Source: Botryotinia globosa (taxonomy: Eukaryota > Ascomycota > Leotiomycetes > Helotiales > Sclerotiniaceae). Taken from it: a DNA stretch of 64,000 bases. The first letter of the stretch is position 1. Every line of letters begins with the position of its first letter. Location: NCBI GenBank assembly GCA_014898425.1, contig RCSZ01000008.1:2380001-2444000 (forward strand). The letters are read 5' to 3'. This document shows positions 13,366 through 24,828 of this stretch, in pieces. Position numbers and translations under genes: made by a program. A model generated the notes under the pieces. The model was not told where the DNA came from and ran no database searches. It saw only the letters and a list, made by a program, of their open reading frames with translations.

Positions 13366-14042
13366 ATACCATGAATGTATATCTGTTGAGATTCTTCAAT
13401 ATGGATGACGAAAGTTTGGTACCGTCCACGGGGATCTCTAAGAGTCTTCTCACGTGTGCATCAGTTGAGGCTTGGGGAAAAGAGAAAGAAAAAGGTAATT
13501 ATCATAAATTTGATCATATTCTGTCTCTGCTTGAACAAATGGAGCTTTGAATATGTATGGATGTATGAATTGCGAGCGGTTACGAGGAGAAGGGGGTTAG
13601 AACTTACTTCGTAGAACTTAGTACCTAGGGACCAATTTTTGCGACTCCATTATTTCTTGCATCATGCATCACCATGCATCATGTAATAGATTATAGATGT
13701 TCCTGTTCTATCCATGCTGATTCGTCTTCTTTTCTTCCCGTCCACCTCTCTTCGCCAAGTCCGCAAACGGAAAAGAAGTTTGAAATTGAGTAACTTGATA
13801 AGGTACATACCTAGGTAGTAAGAGGCAAACTTGAGAGACGGGAGGGAGTCAATCCTTATCTTGATATTGGTTACGGATAGCTTCTTTTTCAACCGTTTTT
13901 TTGTTGGATCCCGTTTTTTGGTTGGATCTTTTTGTGATGAGAAGGATATTTAACAAGAGACGATTGATACAGTTGGATCCGAATCATTTTGTGCCGCTCT
14001 GTAACACTAAGGTACCTACCTCCACTAGGTAAGGTTGGAATG

Positions 14043-14114
14043 ATTAGCCACATTAGCCACATTAGCCACATTAGCCACATTAGCCACATTAGCCACATTA
14101 GCCACATTAGCCAC
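14043..14114. repeat. 9-bp tandem repeat (ATTAGCCAC)n, 8 copies
   Basis: Eight perfect 9-bp units are flanked by AAGGTTGGAATG on the left and GGCTTGAG on the right. The period is a multiple of three, so both strands read open by chance; no gene context supports translation. Confidence 0.9.
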
Positions 14115-14623
14115 GGCTTGAGTTACCTATTCAGCCAACCCAACCCGTGGACCTTCCTTGGAATGGATATTCTTTGGAGGTTTTACCAAGGGGGTTAGTC
14201 ATCCTTGATTAAGATGATTATCTACCAAGGAGGAAGGAGATCAACATGTTATTCGCATGCATGGGACAAAGTTATTCATGATGAGACATGAGCTGACAGT
14301 AGACATGGACTTATACTCACGCATATCAGATGACTAATTCATCACAAAATCATATTGAGTGTCCAAAATTTGACTGACTATATTCCGTATCTGTCTCTGT
14401 ACGGAGAGAGTACAAGTATAAGTATCAAACATTTCAAAACAATAACCTTACAGGATGAACAAACGCCCATCTGGGCACTCGTGTCTTCCTTGAACAATTC
14501 TATACTGGCGAGCAGAGGAGGAAATTATCATTCCCTTTGTTTCTAGCTACGTCTTGATCGTCAACACTCGACGAGTACATATGTATGTACCTAGTGTTGA
14601 CTTACCGAGCTTACCTCATCGAT

Positions 14624-14651
14624 GTCACTGTCACTGTCACTGTCACGTCAC
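14624..14651. repeat. Short (GTCACT)n microsatellite
   Basis: Four near-perfect GTCACT units followed by a degenerate unit. Confidence 0.75.
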
Positions 14652-14912
14652 GGTACGAGCCTTATCAGCAGTGAAAGATCTAACAGGTGAGATAAAGATA
14701 CGAGAAAAAGAAAAAGAAGATATCAATCGGCTCGTATCTATCAATCTAGTACTATCTGGGTAAATTTCATCCAAATAACCAATCTAGGTAAATGGATATT
14801 TATCACTCGATATATTTTATTATTGTGGTCCATGTCGTTGTGGTTAGTATTATTATTATTATCCTCCTCCTTCTACTTTTTCCTCTTCTTACTCCACTCC
14901 AATTTTCATCCA

Positions 14913-14952
14913 CTTCACGACTTCACAACTTCACAACTTCACAACTTCACTT
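14913..14952. repeat. 9-bp tandem repeat (ACTTCACAA)n
   Basis: About four copies of ACTTCACAA, the first with a G substitution, inside a C/T-rich tract. Confidence 0.75.
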
Positions 14953-15059
14953 CAACCAGGATTCAACACCACGAGAGAGGGTAGGAAGTAAACAGTACGC
15001 TTGGCCTAATATTCTACATCTGGTGATTCTGTTCCGAAGTGATAATTTTGGGAAAGGAC

Positions 15060-15082
15060 TGTACGGTACGGTACGGTACGGT
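15060..15082. repeat. (GTACG)n short tandem repeat
   Basis: Four GTACG units in tandem, about 600 bases upstream of the kinase start. Confidence 0.75.
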
Positions 15083-15252
15083 AAGAGGGAAAGGAAAGCA
15101 CGGACAATCTAATCCATCAATGACTTGGATTCTTTTCTCCACCAGGGGAGGGCACCATCCATTCATCAATTCATCATTAATTCATCTCACGCTACTTTAT
15201 TAAACTTTACCTCACCAAGTTGCAGCAACACCCTCACCACCCTTTTTTTTCT

Positions 15253-15284
<32 letters not shown>

Positions 15285-15615
15285 TGATTCACTGATTCAC
15301 TGATTCACTGATTAAACCACGCAAAGCTAAAGCTAAAATAATCAAACTAAAAAGGGACAGACGACCATTGACCCCAGCCGAAGACGAAACGACCCATTAC
15401 CATCACTACTACAACAACCAAGAAAGACCGATTACATTGACCTCATCACTGCCTCCCCTCACCATCTCACCACCTCCCAACAACAAAGAATCAATCAAAC
15501 ACCCCTTCACTGCCTTACCACCTCACTTATAATAGTATATGATGGCTCGCTCATAATCTTTTCCTCCGATTTGATTCACCTGGGGCAAAGATTGCCAGAA
15601 ACTTGACCACCAAAG

Positions 15616-15741
15616 ATGTCTGCACCCGACGTGCTTTCACAACCACCACTATCACAACCACAATCATACTACAATGGATTCAACCACAGTTCCAAGAACC
15701 TCTGCGGGAAGCACTCCATGTTCGAGTCCAGGTCTATTTAG
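15616..15741 (+). promoter_or_regulatory. Upstream ORF overlapping the kinase start codon
   Basis: An ATG at 15616 opens a 41-codon frame ending in TAG at 15739-15741, in a different frame from the kinase ATG at 15674, which it overlaps. If the mRNA leader includes 15616, scanning ribosomes would meet this uORF first. Whether transcription starts upstream of it is not visible. Confidence 0.45.
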
Positions 15742-18700
15742 TCCTTCCCACTTCCATCGTCACCCTGTACCTCTTTCCGACCATGGAACTCCTCATTCGA
15801 GTCCTTATTTACACCCTTTACAGATGCACAAAGTCAAAGAGTAAGTCAATCCCTCCCTCCCATTGCGCAATTCACTTTCCTCAAAGGATCTTCAATTCCT
15901 CAATCTGCGAAGCTTATCGTTGGGGGTATTTACACCTTGTATCACCTTCACATGTATCGAGGGGTTGTCACCACAACCCGTCAATTTGCTAGGCCCCGCC
16001 ACTTCGACGGTCTAGTTACTAACTCACTACGTCCTGAAACATTGACTGACCTTTTTTTTTTTCGAAATCAGAACTCACAAAGCACAAGTCGAACAAGATT
16101 TCATTACCGGAAGAAAGCTCATAAATCAATATGAGATCATCGATGAGATTGGGAGAGGTGTGCATGGAAAAGTTAAATTGGCCCGGAGCTTTGAAACTCA
16201 AGATTATGTCGCCATCAAAATCATACAAAGATTTTCAAAGAAGAGAAGACTTGGGAGAGTTACGGTTTCTCCCGAAGACAAAACGAAGAGAGAAATTGCC
16301 ATTCTCAAGAAAATTCGTCACCCCAATGTCGTCGGCCTATTGGAAGTTATTGATGACCCGGAGTTGAAAAAAATATACATGGTTCTTGAACATGTCGAAT
16401 TGGGAGAAATAGTGTGGCGCCGGAAGGGAGTCCGCAAGATATCCGTATATGAACGGCGTAGAATCGAGAGAGAAATCAGGGGAGAGGATGATCAGGGAAA
16501 TGACGAGGCATACTTCGAGACACTTAAGCGTCGAAGAGAAAGGAAAGAGATGAAGAGGGCAAAACTTCTACAGTATCAAGGAAATGGGGAGTTTTGGAGT
16601 TTGGAACATGGAGATGATGACGAAAAAGAGGAAGAACGTTACGAATTACCACCCCTATCGCGAGCCACCACAAAAGACTCCTTCGTATCCTTATCGCACA
16701 CGTCTCTAGTTCGTTCGGCCCCTGGATCTATGAAAAGCTCTCGAGCAACATCTAGAGCACCAACTGCAAGAAGTTCGCGTGTTCCCACTCCTTTACCCGG
16801 AGGTGGCGATGTTGACTTTGAGATGGGGCCTTTAGATAGCGATAATGAAGAGGATGCCCCCGGCTCATATATTCCACAAGCTTCGGCCATAGCTTTGGAA
16901 GGCACAATGTACGGGTCTTACGCGGAGGATCCAATGTATCGAGGAAGATCTCCTAGCATGGCGGATAGTATTATTTCTCACATGTCTTCGGTCGATGACA
17001 TGACACAACACGATGCTTTCGAAGACGATTTCTCTTATGTCCCATGCTTTACTTTGGACCAAGCGAGGTCGGCTTTCAGGGACACTGTCTTAGGACTGGA
17101 GTATTTACACTACGAAGGTATCGTACACCGAGACATCAAGCCCGCTAATCTATTGTGGACAAAGGATCATCGCGTCAAGATATCTGATTTTGGTGTTTCG
17201 TATTTTGGTCGACCTATCAGAGAAGGAGAGACAGAAGAGAATATTTCCGAGGCTGACGCAACCGACTTTGATGACGATCTAGAGTTGGCTAAGACTGTTG
17301 GGACTCCTGCATTTTTCGCTCCCGAATTATGCTACACAGATCTAGAGATTGAACAGCCAAGAATTACTGAACAAATTGATGTTTGGTCTTTGGGAATTAC
17401 TCTATACTGCCTAGTATATGCTCGCATTCCATTCATGGCTGAGGATGAATACCAATTGTTCAAGGCCATCGCAAAGGAGGATGTCTATATACCCAGAAAA
17501 CGATTAAAGGCTGTCGATCCAGGGAATCCAACCTCACACTTTAGCAAAAGGATGGGACCATGGGATGGGCCATATAGGAGTGAGGATGATTTGTCTTACG
17601 AGGAAATCGATGATGAGTTATATGATTTGCTTAAAAGAATGTTAATCAAAGACCCCGCCGAGCGGATCAAACTTCGAGAAGTCAAACGACATCCATGGAC
17701 GATCAAAGGCATCGAGAACATCATGGGATGGCTTGACGATACAGATCCATCACGCAAGACCGCAGGGCGTAGGATTGAAGTCGACAAGAGCGAATTGGAA
17801 CGGGCTGTTGTACCTATTACATTCTTGGAGCGAGCTCGGTCGACTTTAAAAAAGACTATAGGCAAGGTCACAAGTGTGATGAGAAATGATAAGGGGGAAG
17901 GGTCCCGTAAGAGAGCTACAAGCAATGCTACAAACACAAGTTCAGGTACCGAAAACCACACCCATGCTCCGCCATATACTCCTATTTTGCGCGAGATAGT
18001 TCGTCGAGCTAGTCTTCGTGGAGACGAATACTTCTCATCGTTCGGTGATTCTCACAATGATCATCATAAAGAATCAACGGAACACCCTTTGGCCCAAAGT
18101 CAAACGGCTAGCCCTGACTCGCTGCAATGCGATCCATTCCAACAGGACTTTTCCCTTTCTTCCCTGGTAGGAAACACTCCCAAACGTTCTGGATCCTCTT
18201 TGGCATCATCAAATTTTGATGCGAGACCAGGTCCACCGGAACGCACTATCTCGGGGACGCCGTCGATTGCGACGGTCGTTCATAGAGGCCATTCATATTC
18301 GAGATCTGTAAATCACGCATTTTCTGGAAGCCCCACTACAGAAGAATGTCCAAGGACGCCAGGTCCTTTCACAGATCATATGGGACAGATATTTGGTGGA
18401 CATTTATGGAATCCTAGAGGTCGAGAATCCTTGACGGAGATTGATGAAAGTGCATCATCGAGGGCTAGATCTGTCGACAGGAGTCTTTTCAAAGCCGAAG
18501 ACAAACATGCATCCGCCATTGTTGGAATGAGTACTGCTGTTGCCCCTGGACTTTTTAAACACCCCCGTCCAACATATTCTTCCGATAATAGTCCAATTGA
18601 CGCTTATTTCGACAGGCCAATACCCTCACCCTTGTTTTTTCAACCGCACATTTTCGACAAGCATCAGTCGGTTTCGTCAGCATCAACGCCCAATGTTATG

Positions 18701-19540
18701 AGTACCCAATATGCCGCATCAATCCTTGACGATAGACCTGCCACAGCTAATCGAACCCCGGAAGGGAAAACGCCTGCCCCACGAACATATGGTGCGAGTA
18801 CACCTGAATCGTTTCAAAGAGCTCAAGAGCAACTAGATCGAAGAAGGAAGATGGAAGCGGACGCAAATGCAAAACGCCTTGAATTTCATAGCTCGAAACT
18901 CAAGTTAGAAACTGCACCATTGAAAAATTGCCCGCCATTACCTGACGATGAGATCTTTGCTCACAAACAAGAGGAAGCTGCCAAGCGTGCTCGGTCATAT
19001 AGCTCAGTCACCTCGACTAGTATCGTATCACCTGGTGACATGAATTTTCTGTCCGATGTAAACTCACCAGTTTCCTCATTAGCTCTTGGCTCAAATGAAC
19101 AATTCTTCCCATCGGTTCCTTCATTGCCTGCTTTGGTATCAGGCTCATCATCTGTATCTGCTGATCCAGAAGGTGATATGCTCCAAGATCCTGGTAGCTG
19201 TCTTTCACAAACCATCTACGATACCTCTGAAACAGTCACGCCACCTGTAATGTCCAAAGAATCATCTGAACCCAACGTTTCTACAATCTCTGACGATCAT
19301 GTTGTTATCCATCCCGCTATGAATCATCCTTATGCAGACACAGATGAAGAGGGATACAACGGTGATGGTGATAACAGCATGAACGCGGACATGGATGATT
19401 CAGATAGTGACGAAGGCCTCACGATGATGAGAAAGAACCCAAAGATGAAGCTAGCAGCAGTGGGTAGCCATGGTCGAAGAGGTACCAATGCAAGTGTTGA
19501 AAGCACGGATACTGCTAAGAAAATATCCATGGAAGGCTGA
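15674..19540 (+). CDS. SNF1-activating protein kinase (SAK1/CaMKK-like)
   Basis: Two exons, 15674-15840 and 16072-19540, join in frame to encode 1211 residues. The start was chosen because only this ATG reads into the conserved N-terminal stretch MHKVKETHKAQVEQDF, which precedes the kinase domain in SNF1-kinase kinases. Visible motifs: glycine loop IGRGVHGKVKLA (about residues 82-93), catalytic Lys105 in VAIK, HRDIKPANLL with Asp410, DFG at 428-430, and a TVGTPAFFAPE activation segment. About 210 mostly polar residues interrupt the domain between the N-lobe and the helix before HRD. The C-terminal 600 residues are Ser/Pro/Asp-rich and probably disordered. The family (yeast Sak1/Tos3/Elm1, fission yeast Ssp1) phosphorylates the T-loop of SNF1/AMPK during carbon stress. 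A single gene of this type is usual in filamentous fungi. Confidence is high. Confidence 0.93.
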
Positions 19541-21818
19541 TATTCTATTATGTTTTGTGGTAATTCCATAATCTTGGATGGTGGGAAACGAAACTCTATG
19601 GCGATGTGTTCTTAACATGCCTTATTCTTTCTGATGGCCATCAAAAAGTTATTATGAGGTTGACTTGGAAATTGGATCGCCATCCATGGCGAAGAATTAG
19701 CAAGCTCTATATTTTGATCCCGAAGAACGACTGATTTTAGCTCAAGACTTGATGAGGTATGAAGCAAATATACAAAGTCTGGGAGCAAGACTCGTTGCGA
19801 AATGACATTTGTTTTGTGGAAAGAATTGTAGGCTGTGATGGATTCTGTTCTTATGATTTCGTGTTCTCTTGTTTGCCATCCGCGGAGGGTTATTCGCCCG
19901 ATGGATCTTTAGGCTTGGAAGATCGATTGAAAGGAGATGTTATGGCTGGACCGATGGATGGATGGGATCTGAGCAAATTTGTGGTTTTACTTTTTCTTAT
20001 GATGCTGGCGGATATTTTTAAGCAATGCATATTGAAAGGGATGGGATATTTTTTGTACCTTTTATTGAAAGAGGAGTTGCGGGCATGGAAACATTATTGT
20101 GGTTTGATGCATTTAAGGGAGTGTGGAGGGAATGTCCCTTTGAAGAGAAGTGTGGATCGGATCCATTGGAATGGAGCAAGAAATGAAGGTACTCGGATAT
20201 CGGAAAGGGGAGAGAGGACGGGCGAACTAGGAGAAGGTTGTGAATACTACTTCTTAAGCTGAGAATCTGCTTAATATATATAATCATGGACATTGGGTTG
20301 GGTTCGGCGGAGAGGGAGATGCGAGGATGCGAGGATGGTTAGTAGGACAGGTTGAGATGAGATACCTAGAGATGAGAAGAGAAGAGACGAAATGATATGA
20401 ATAAGATGAATATACGAGATGAGATGACTTTTGTTTGTATTTGTACAGTATTGTTGTAGTCTAGTATATGATGTATGAATATGAAAGACTAGAAACTCTA
20501 AGCTTTCCTCATTTGTGCGGGTATGTGATAGATAGACCGATGGCTTTCCCATTCCAACACTTCATGATTGATGCTTACCCTCTATCCCAATATAAAGAAG
20601 GATCGATGACCCTTACATCTATCTTGTGTAACTAGGTACTTGAATATTCCCTCGATTGATTATATTTGATCACAGCCTCCAACGTCTCTGTCCTATCGCT
20701 CATCGAGATTGGAAGCTCCTGTTGTCAAGCATCAACTCGGGAAACCTTTCAGAGTTTCTATCCAGTAAAAGTTACAGTGAGTGTACTTCAAACTCACATT
20801 TTATTGTCACAACAGCTCATAGTTTGTGCCCCTTTCTTCATGTTTCTTTCTTATGTTGTGGTGAAATTATGAGTTGGGGTTCACTAGCTGGATCCTTCAA
20901 TTGCGAGCTCAAAAAATAGGGATTTATGTGTCTATGCCCAGGATGTCTGATGGTCCGGACTGTAGTCCAATAATGTAAAGTTTTGAATGTCTCTAAAAGA
21001 AGTTCATTATTGAAGTGCAGTCCGCACTATCCGATACCCACGATGAGGCAGATCAAGACAGTATAGTCATGGGAAAGAACAAGACTGCATGACTCACAAA
21101 AGCTGCAAGAACAGGCTGAATTTCATCGATGTAACTTTGGACTGTCGATCCAGAGCACAGATCTTTGACCCGTCTCTTCTTTCTATGATGGAGCTGTGTA
21201 TTGGGATTACAGCTGTTATGTAAGGCCTCTCATTGAGTTTAAGTGTACAGGTGAAGTCTCTGCTCCCACCACAGCTTCCATACATGCATCGATTTGATAG
21301 TTCGGCATGGACAAATGCATCATTTCAAAAAGTTTACCATCATCGACGGGCGGTGCTAAGATTCCATCGCTTGCAACTCATGTAAACGGAATATACTCCA
21401 AGTATTTATCCATTCTTCAGCCTGCTGGGAAGATGCCATGACCAATAGATTGTAGCTGACTTCGAAATAGCCAGCTTTCCATGAGCCAGCCCTTTAACTG
21501 CCAACTTTCCGTATTGGAAAACAGTGGGACTTGAGAATAAAGTGTTTGGTGTTTGGAATCATATTTAGATGGTAATTCGAAGGATTTTATGATCTTAGGC
21601 GTCCACGCTGTTTTGGCGATAGAGACTATGATTTTAAACAACATAGGCCGAACCGAGTGCGACTTTAATAGCTCCGAAAAGCTGTGTTATTATGAAAGGT
21701 GATCGAGCGAACATACAGATATCACTAAATTTAGCAACTTATATATTTTATCATTAGATTGGTATACATTCACGATCAAGAATCAACACTTATCCGCTAG
21801 CCCATTAGAAATATCAAA
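19541..21818. other. Intergenic tract between kinase and methyltransferase
   Basis: It holds the kinase 3' UTR and the downstream flank of the minus-strand methyltransferase. An open frame of 167 codons on the plus strand (19759-20262) follows the kinase, but its composition is irregular and it has no recognisable motif. An imperfect hairpin at 20946-21034 is listed separately. Confidence 0.45.
20946..21034. repeat. Imperfect inverted repeat (hairpin), about 32-bp arms
   Basis: The left arm begins TCTGATGGTCCGGACTG and reads on to CAATAATG. The reverse complement of the right arm begins TCGGATAGTGCGGACTG and also reads on to CAATAATG. About three quarters of positions match, with a loop near 25 bases. 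Possible MITE-like relic or RNA hairpin; no clear target-site duplication is seen. Confidence 0.55.
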
Positions 21819-22883
21819 TCATTCCGGAGCTTTGCGTCCAACGACACACTGGAACGGTGTGTCTACAGCAACTCCATTTGCACTTTCTCTCTCCAAGTCC
21901 TCAACAAATTCTATCCCGATACCGGAACCTTTCGTGTTGTAACTATCGATCTTTGCTATGAAATCTGCAGTGGCTGCCATAGAGCTTTGTGACCAAAGAG
22001 GACGAAGGTGAATAGGCCAAGCACAATCAGTACGGGACACATCTGTAAGGTCTTCTCTTTCGAAAAGAGATTTGAGACCCTCAACCCAACTAATTCAAAT
22101 TGGCATATAGGAATCGCATTCATCCACCAATTCGGGGAATTTCTCACCCATACTGGCTGTCTGGCTTGGGCTTGTAGAAGGTGTTCGCAAGTCGCTCTGA
22201 TGCTGTAGTTTCTGCACCTTCATGTGTCACGACGACATTTGCTGATAGAGGCAGAGGCTCCAGCCATTGTAGGTAGCCGCCAGGCTGTACAGAGATATAT
22301 ATATCAGATATAGCTTGAGGTATGTTCTAGAATAATTTCAACTCACTGACTAGGGATAGCAATTTTTGTAGCAACGGCTTCGCATCAGGATCATTGACTA
22401 TACATAGCCAAAACCGAGCGTTGACAATGTCGTACTGCCCCAGAAACTCGACTGGATACTCTTCAAATCCATCGTGAACATACAGGTGTACATTCTTTGG
22501 TCGGAATCCCGGTGCGGGGTATTGGGCATCAGAAATATCGAATCCGTCGATGCGTACAGTCTCGGGTAGCTTGCTGGCTAGATCACAGGCCCAAATTCTC
22601 GATGCCAATTTCGTTAGCAGACACACCTCAAGTCTTGCACAGCTTGGTTACTTACCCAGTACCTGTAGCCACATCTGCGATTCGCAGATTGGTCTGATTC
22701 GTCGGGATACTTGGGTGCACGAGGTATCCACAGACTTCTTTGATCAAAAAGCGGTTATAATTCAAGCTGCAATTATCTATTAGCTTCATCAACTCGTGTG
22801 CCACCAAATGGGAAATCTCACCGCATGGAGGATTTGTAATCCCTTTTGAATATATATTCCCGTTGCTCTGCTTTCGTGGACAT
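21819..22883 (-). CDS. SAM-dependent methyltransferase, LaeA/UMTA-like (five exons, one doubtful junction)
   Basis: The model on the minus strand is 22883-22822, 22766-22656, 22597-22351, 22284-22148 and 22089-21819, about 275 residues. The N-terminus has EYIFKRDYKSSMRLNYNRF and then a GYLVHPSIP-like stretch, typical of the fungal UMTA-type family. Motif I of the Rossmann fold is IADVATGTGIWACDLA, followed by the acidic strand IDGFDIS; PGGYLQWLEP is the usual motif before strand beta-5. The C-terminus includes WPIHLRPLWSQ. Substrate is unknown; relatives range from LaeA-like regulators of secondary metabolism to tailoring enzymes. Frame is kept across the third intron only by using a weak donor, GTCAGT at 22350. 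The consensus-like donor GTGAGT four bases further on would shift the frame. The gene could therefore be slightly mis-spliced, polymorphic or decaying. There is no biosynthetic cluster around it. Confidence 0.75.
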
Positions 22884-24705
22884 CTTTGTGTCGGCATGAA
22901 AATACTCAGCAAGGTAACTGAAGGAGAAATAAGAAATGGGATTGCTACAAAGCTTTTCAGAGGGACCTCTAATACAAGTAAAGCAAATTATTAGATGAAG
23001 CCATGCCAGGCTGAACTCATTTGCGGAGTAGTGCATGCGGAGTAGTGCATGCGTAGTCAGGGAAGTGATATATGGAAAATATCACCTCCCCCTCCACCCC
23101 TTCACGGGCTAATCGTTACCGAGGATTAATTGCACACCCATAGTCTGATATTCCTATTTCTTTAGAGTATCACCGGTGACAAATCTATGTCCTACATCTA
23201 GGAAAGAGATCATGCATTGATAATACAAATCGAGCGAGCTAAATATTGGAAAATAATCACCATGATTTGCATCTTGCGATGAATATAAACCTTTCTAACT
23301 ACCTAGACATGAGTTTCACAATCGATAATAACTTAATCTCTGCCGCTTTCTTTACCTGCATTATTATTCCCCTAGCATTTCAACGCATATGCTCTGCTAG
23401 TTTCAAGCGCTATGCTTCAGCTGTTTCTGTCTATTTCATCATTTCTGTTCTTGATTCACTTCGCTAAGAAGATACTCTCATGGACTTCAAACTTCCAAAA
23501 TGCGGACAAAAGCGGTTCGCCTATTTATAAATCTCCGTATGAGTACACTTTTTCACTTTCAACAATGATTCATAAGCCTACTGGAATCTGATCCAAAAGA
23601 TTCAAAAGATTCAAAAGATTCAAAAGATTCAAAAGATTCAAAAGATTCAAAAGATTCAAAAGATTCAAAAGATTCAAAAGATTCAAAAGATTCAAAAGAT
23701 TAGACAATAGATATAAAATCCAGAAACGATTTTGAACTGAAAAGCCCATAGAAAATGTGATAGTCTCTACAAGATCAGAAATAAAGCGTAATATATCGTA
23801 TATTACTTCAGCGTATTCCTCCCAATAATATCAAATCTTTATTACACTTGATATCACCAATAACTTCCGGAATTTGGAATTTTAATTCTCATGTGTTTCT
23901 ATTTATTTATGATATTACAACGGAGATTTCATAACCGAGTGATCTTCGAGCTCTGAAACCGGTTGAAGGAAGGTAATATGATTACTACTGTGCCTATTCG
24001 AACGTCAATCCATCAGTTTCAGATTTCTCTCTCCCAACATGATATACAAGCTCTAACTATCTACACTGTGAAGCACGTATATCCTATCACCACTTTCTCG
24101 CTCTTCCTATTCTAGTTCAACTTTTTTAAGTTTTACCACTATCATTGACTACGCTCTCTTTTGATTTTCCTCTTCAGCCTTTAACCTCATTCTCGTAGGA
24201 ATATGTAGCATACTAGCTTCTATTGAATCATAAAGAGACTAATAATGACGAAAAAGACATCTGAAAGAGATACACATGATCCACACAGTTCTCAAGCTGC
24301 CCCAGAATACCAGCCGAGTCACATACTGCTTAGCCGGAGAAAAATGTTTCAATTCTTCTATATCCTCAAGCCCAGATCGGCTTGTGCGTTTGCCAGTGAT
24401 AGCAGGCTTGAGAGCTGCGGGTAGTGCAGGATATTATTATTTTTGTTTGCAACTCGTTTTGGAAGACCATGTACCTTACAGTTGCACTCTCATGAGCCTC
24501 GAGATATCGACAGAGCATTTTTGACCTATCGATAGAAGGAAGAGTTGGGTCACACCTGCGCCTCAAAACTTAGGAGGTAAAGCGACTTAGTTACTCATAC
24601 TCGTACAGGACCCCCACGACCGTCAAGCTCTCTCCACACTGGTGGGCCGAGGTGAGTTTTCCTTTATAACTCAAAAGTCTTGGCACTACTTCCATCAAAT
24701 GACAA
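22884..24705. other. Intergenic tract
   Basis: No gene is supported. It contains the 9-bp minisatellite at 23595-23702. A 59-codon frame begins at the ATG at 24245 and lacks recognisable motifs. Confidence 0.45.
23595..23702. repeat. 9-bp minisatellite (GATTCAAAA)n, 12 copies
   Basis: Twelve near-perfect 9-bp units run to a TAG. In one frame it would read Asp-Ser-Lys repeats, but that frame has a stop shortly upstream and no ATG, so coding use is unlikely. Confidence 0.92.
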
Positions 24706-24828
24706 GGTGGTGTGGTGTAATGGTAGCACGTGGTGTTGTGGTTTCTCCTCTCAGGGTCTTCACGAGATCGAGTCGTTACGGACTCATTCATCCCCGCTTC
24801 AATCTGGGTTCGATTCCCAGCACCGCCA
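24706..24828 (+). tRNA. tRNA-like Pol III unit with long internal insert, isotype uncertain
   Basis: A 7-bp acceptor stem pairs GGTGGTG with CACCGCC (one G-T pair), followed by discriminator A. The A-box (TGGTGTAATGG) and B-box (GGTTCGATTCC) match the tRNA consensus exactly. The D-arm pairs GTG/CAC with the invariant GG in its loop, and the T-arm pairs CTGGG/CCCAG around TTCGATT. A T5 run at 24848-24852 would stop Pol III. Between the arms are about 50 bases more than a mature tRNA allows, consistent with an intron after position 37. The best reading of the 5' half gives anticodon GTG (His) after TT, but the 3' side of the anticodon stem does not pair cleanly. It may be an intron-containing tRNA, a pseudogene or a tRNA-derived element. 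Confidence 0.5.

Larger units (their letters stand above)
6043..15673. other. Long gene-poor intergenic tract
   Basis: About 9.6 kb with no open frame I can connect to a known family, and no convincing multi-exon chain. It is moderately AT-rich but keeps many CpG-containing motifs, so it does not look like a transposon destroyed by repeat-induced point mutation. It carries several minisatellites (listed separately) and repeated CTAGGTA/TACCTAGG-type words, notably 7081-7140, 7790-7865, 9540-9550 and 13800-14035. The rightmost 500 bases (15170-15670) are C/T-rich, consistent with the promoter and 5' UTR of the kinase gene. Lineage-specific small genes or non-coding transcripts cannot be excluded. 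Confidence 0.5.

Noticed and set aside
13302..13550. Cys-Arg repeat protein
   Set aside because: Produced by translating the TCGTTG microsatellite; no gene context.
13889..14198. Met-Trp-Leu or Ile-Ser-His repeat proteins on opposite strands
   Set aside because: Both come from the ATTAGCCAC minisatellite, whose 9-bp period keeps all frames open.
15241..15310. CT-rich tract considered as a transposon end
   Set aside because: Simple promoter-type pyrimidine tract; no terminal inverted repeats.
6043..15673. RIP-degraded retrotransposon
   Set aside because: No reverse-transcriptase or integrase remnants, no long repeats, and CpG-containing words are still frequent.
19759..20262. 167-codon plus-strand open frame just after the kinase gene
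   Set aside because: Irregular composition, no motif, no leader or splice signals; more likely kinase 3' UTR and spacer.
23595..23702. Asp-Ser-Lys repeat coding tract
   Set aside because: Upstream in-frame stop and no ATG; treated as a non-coding minisatellite.
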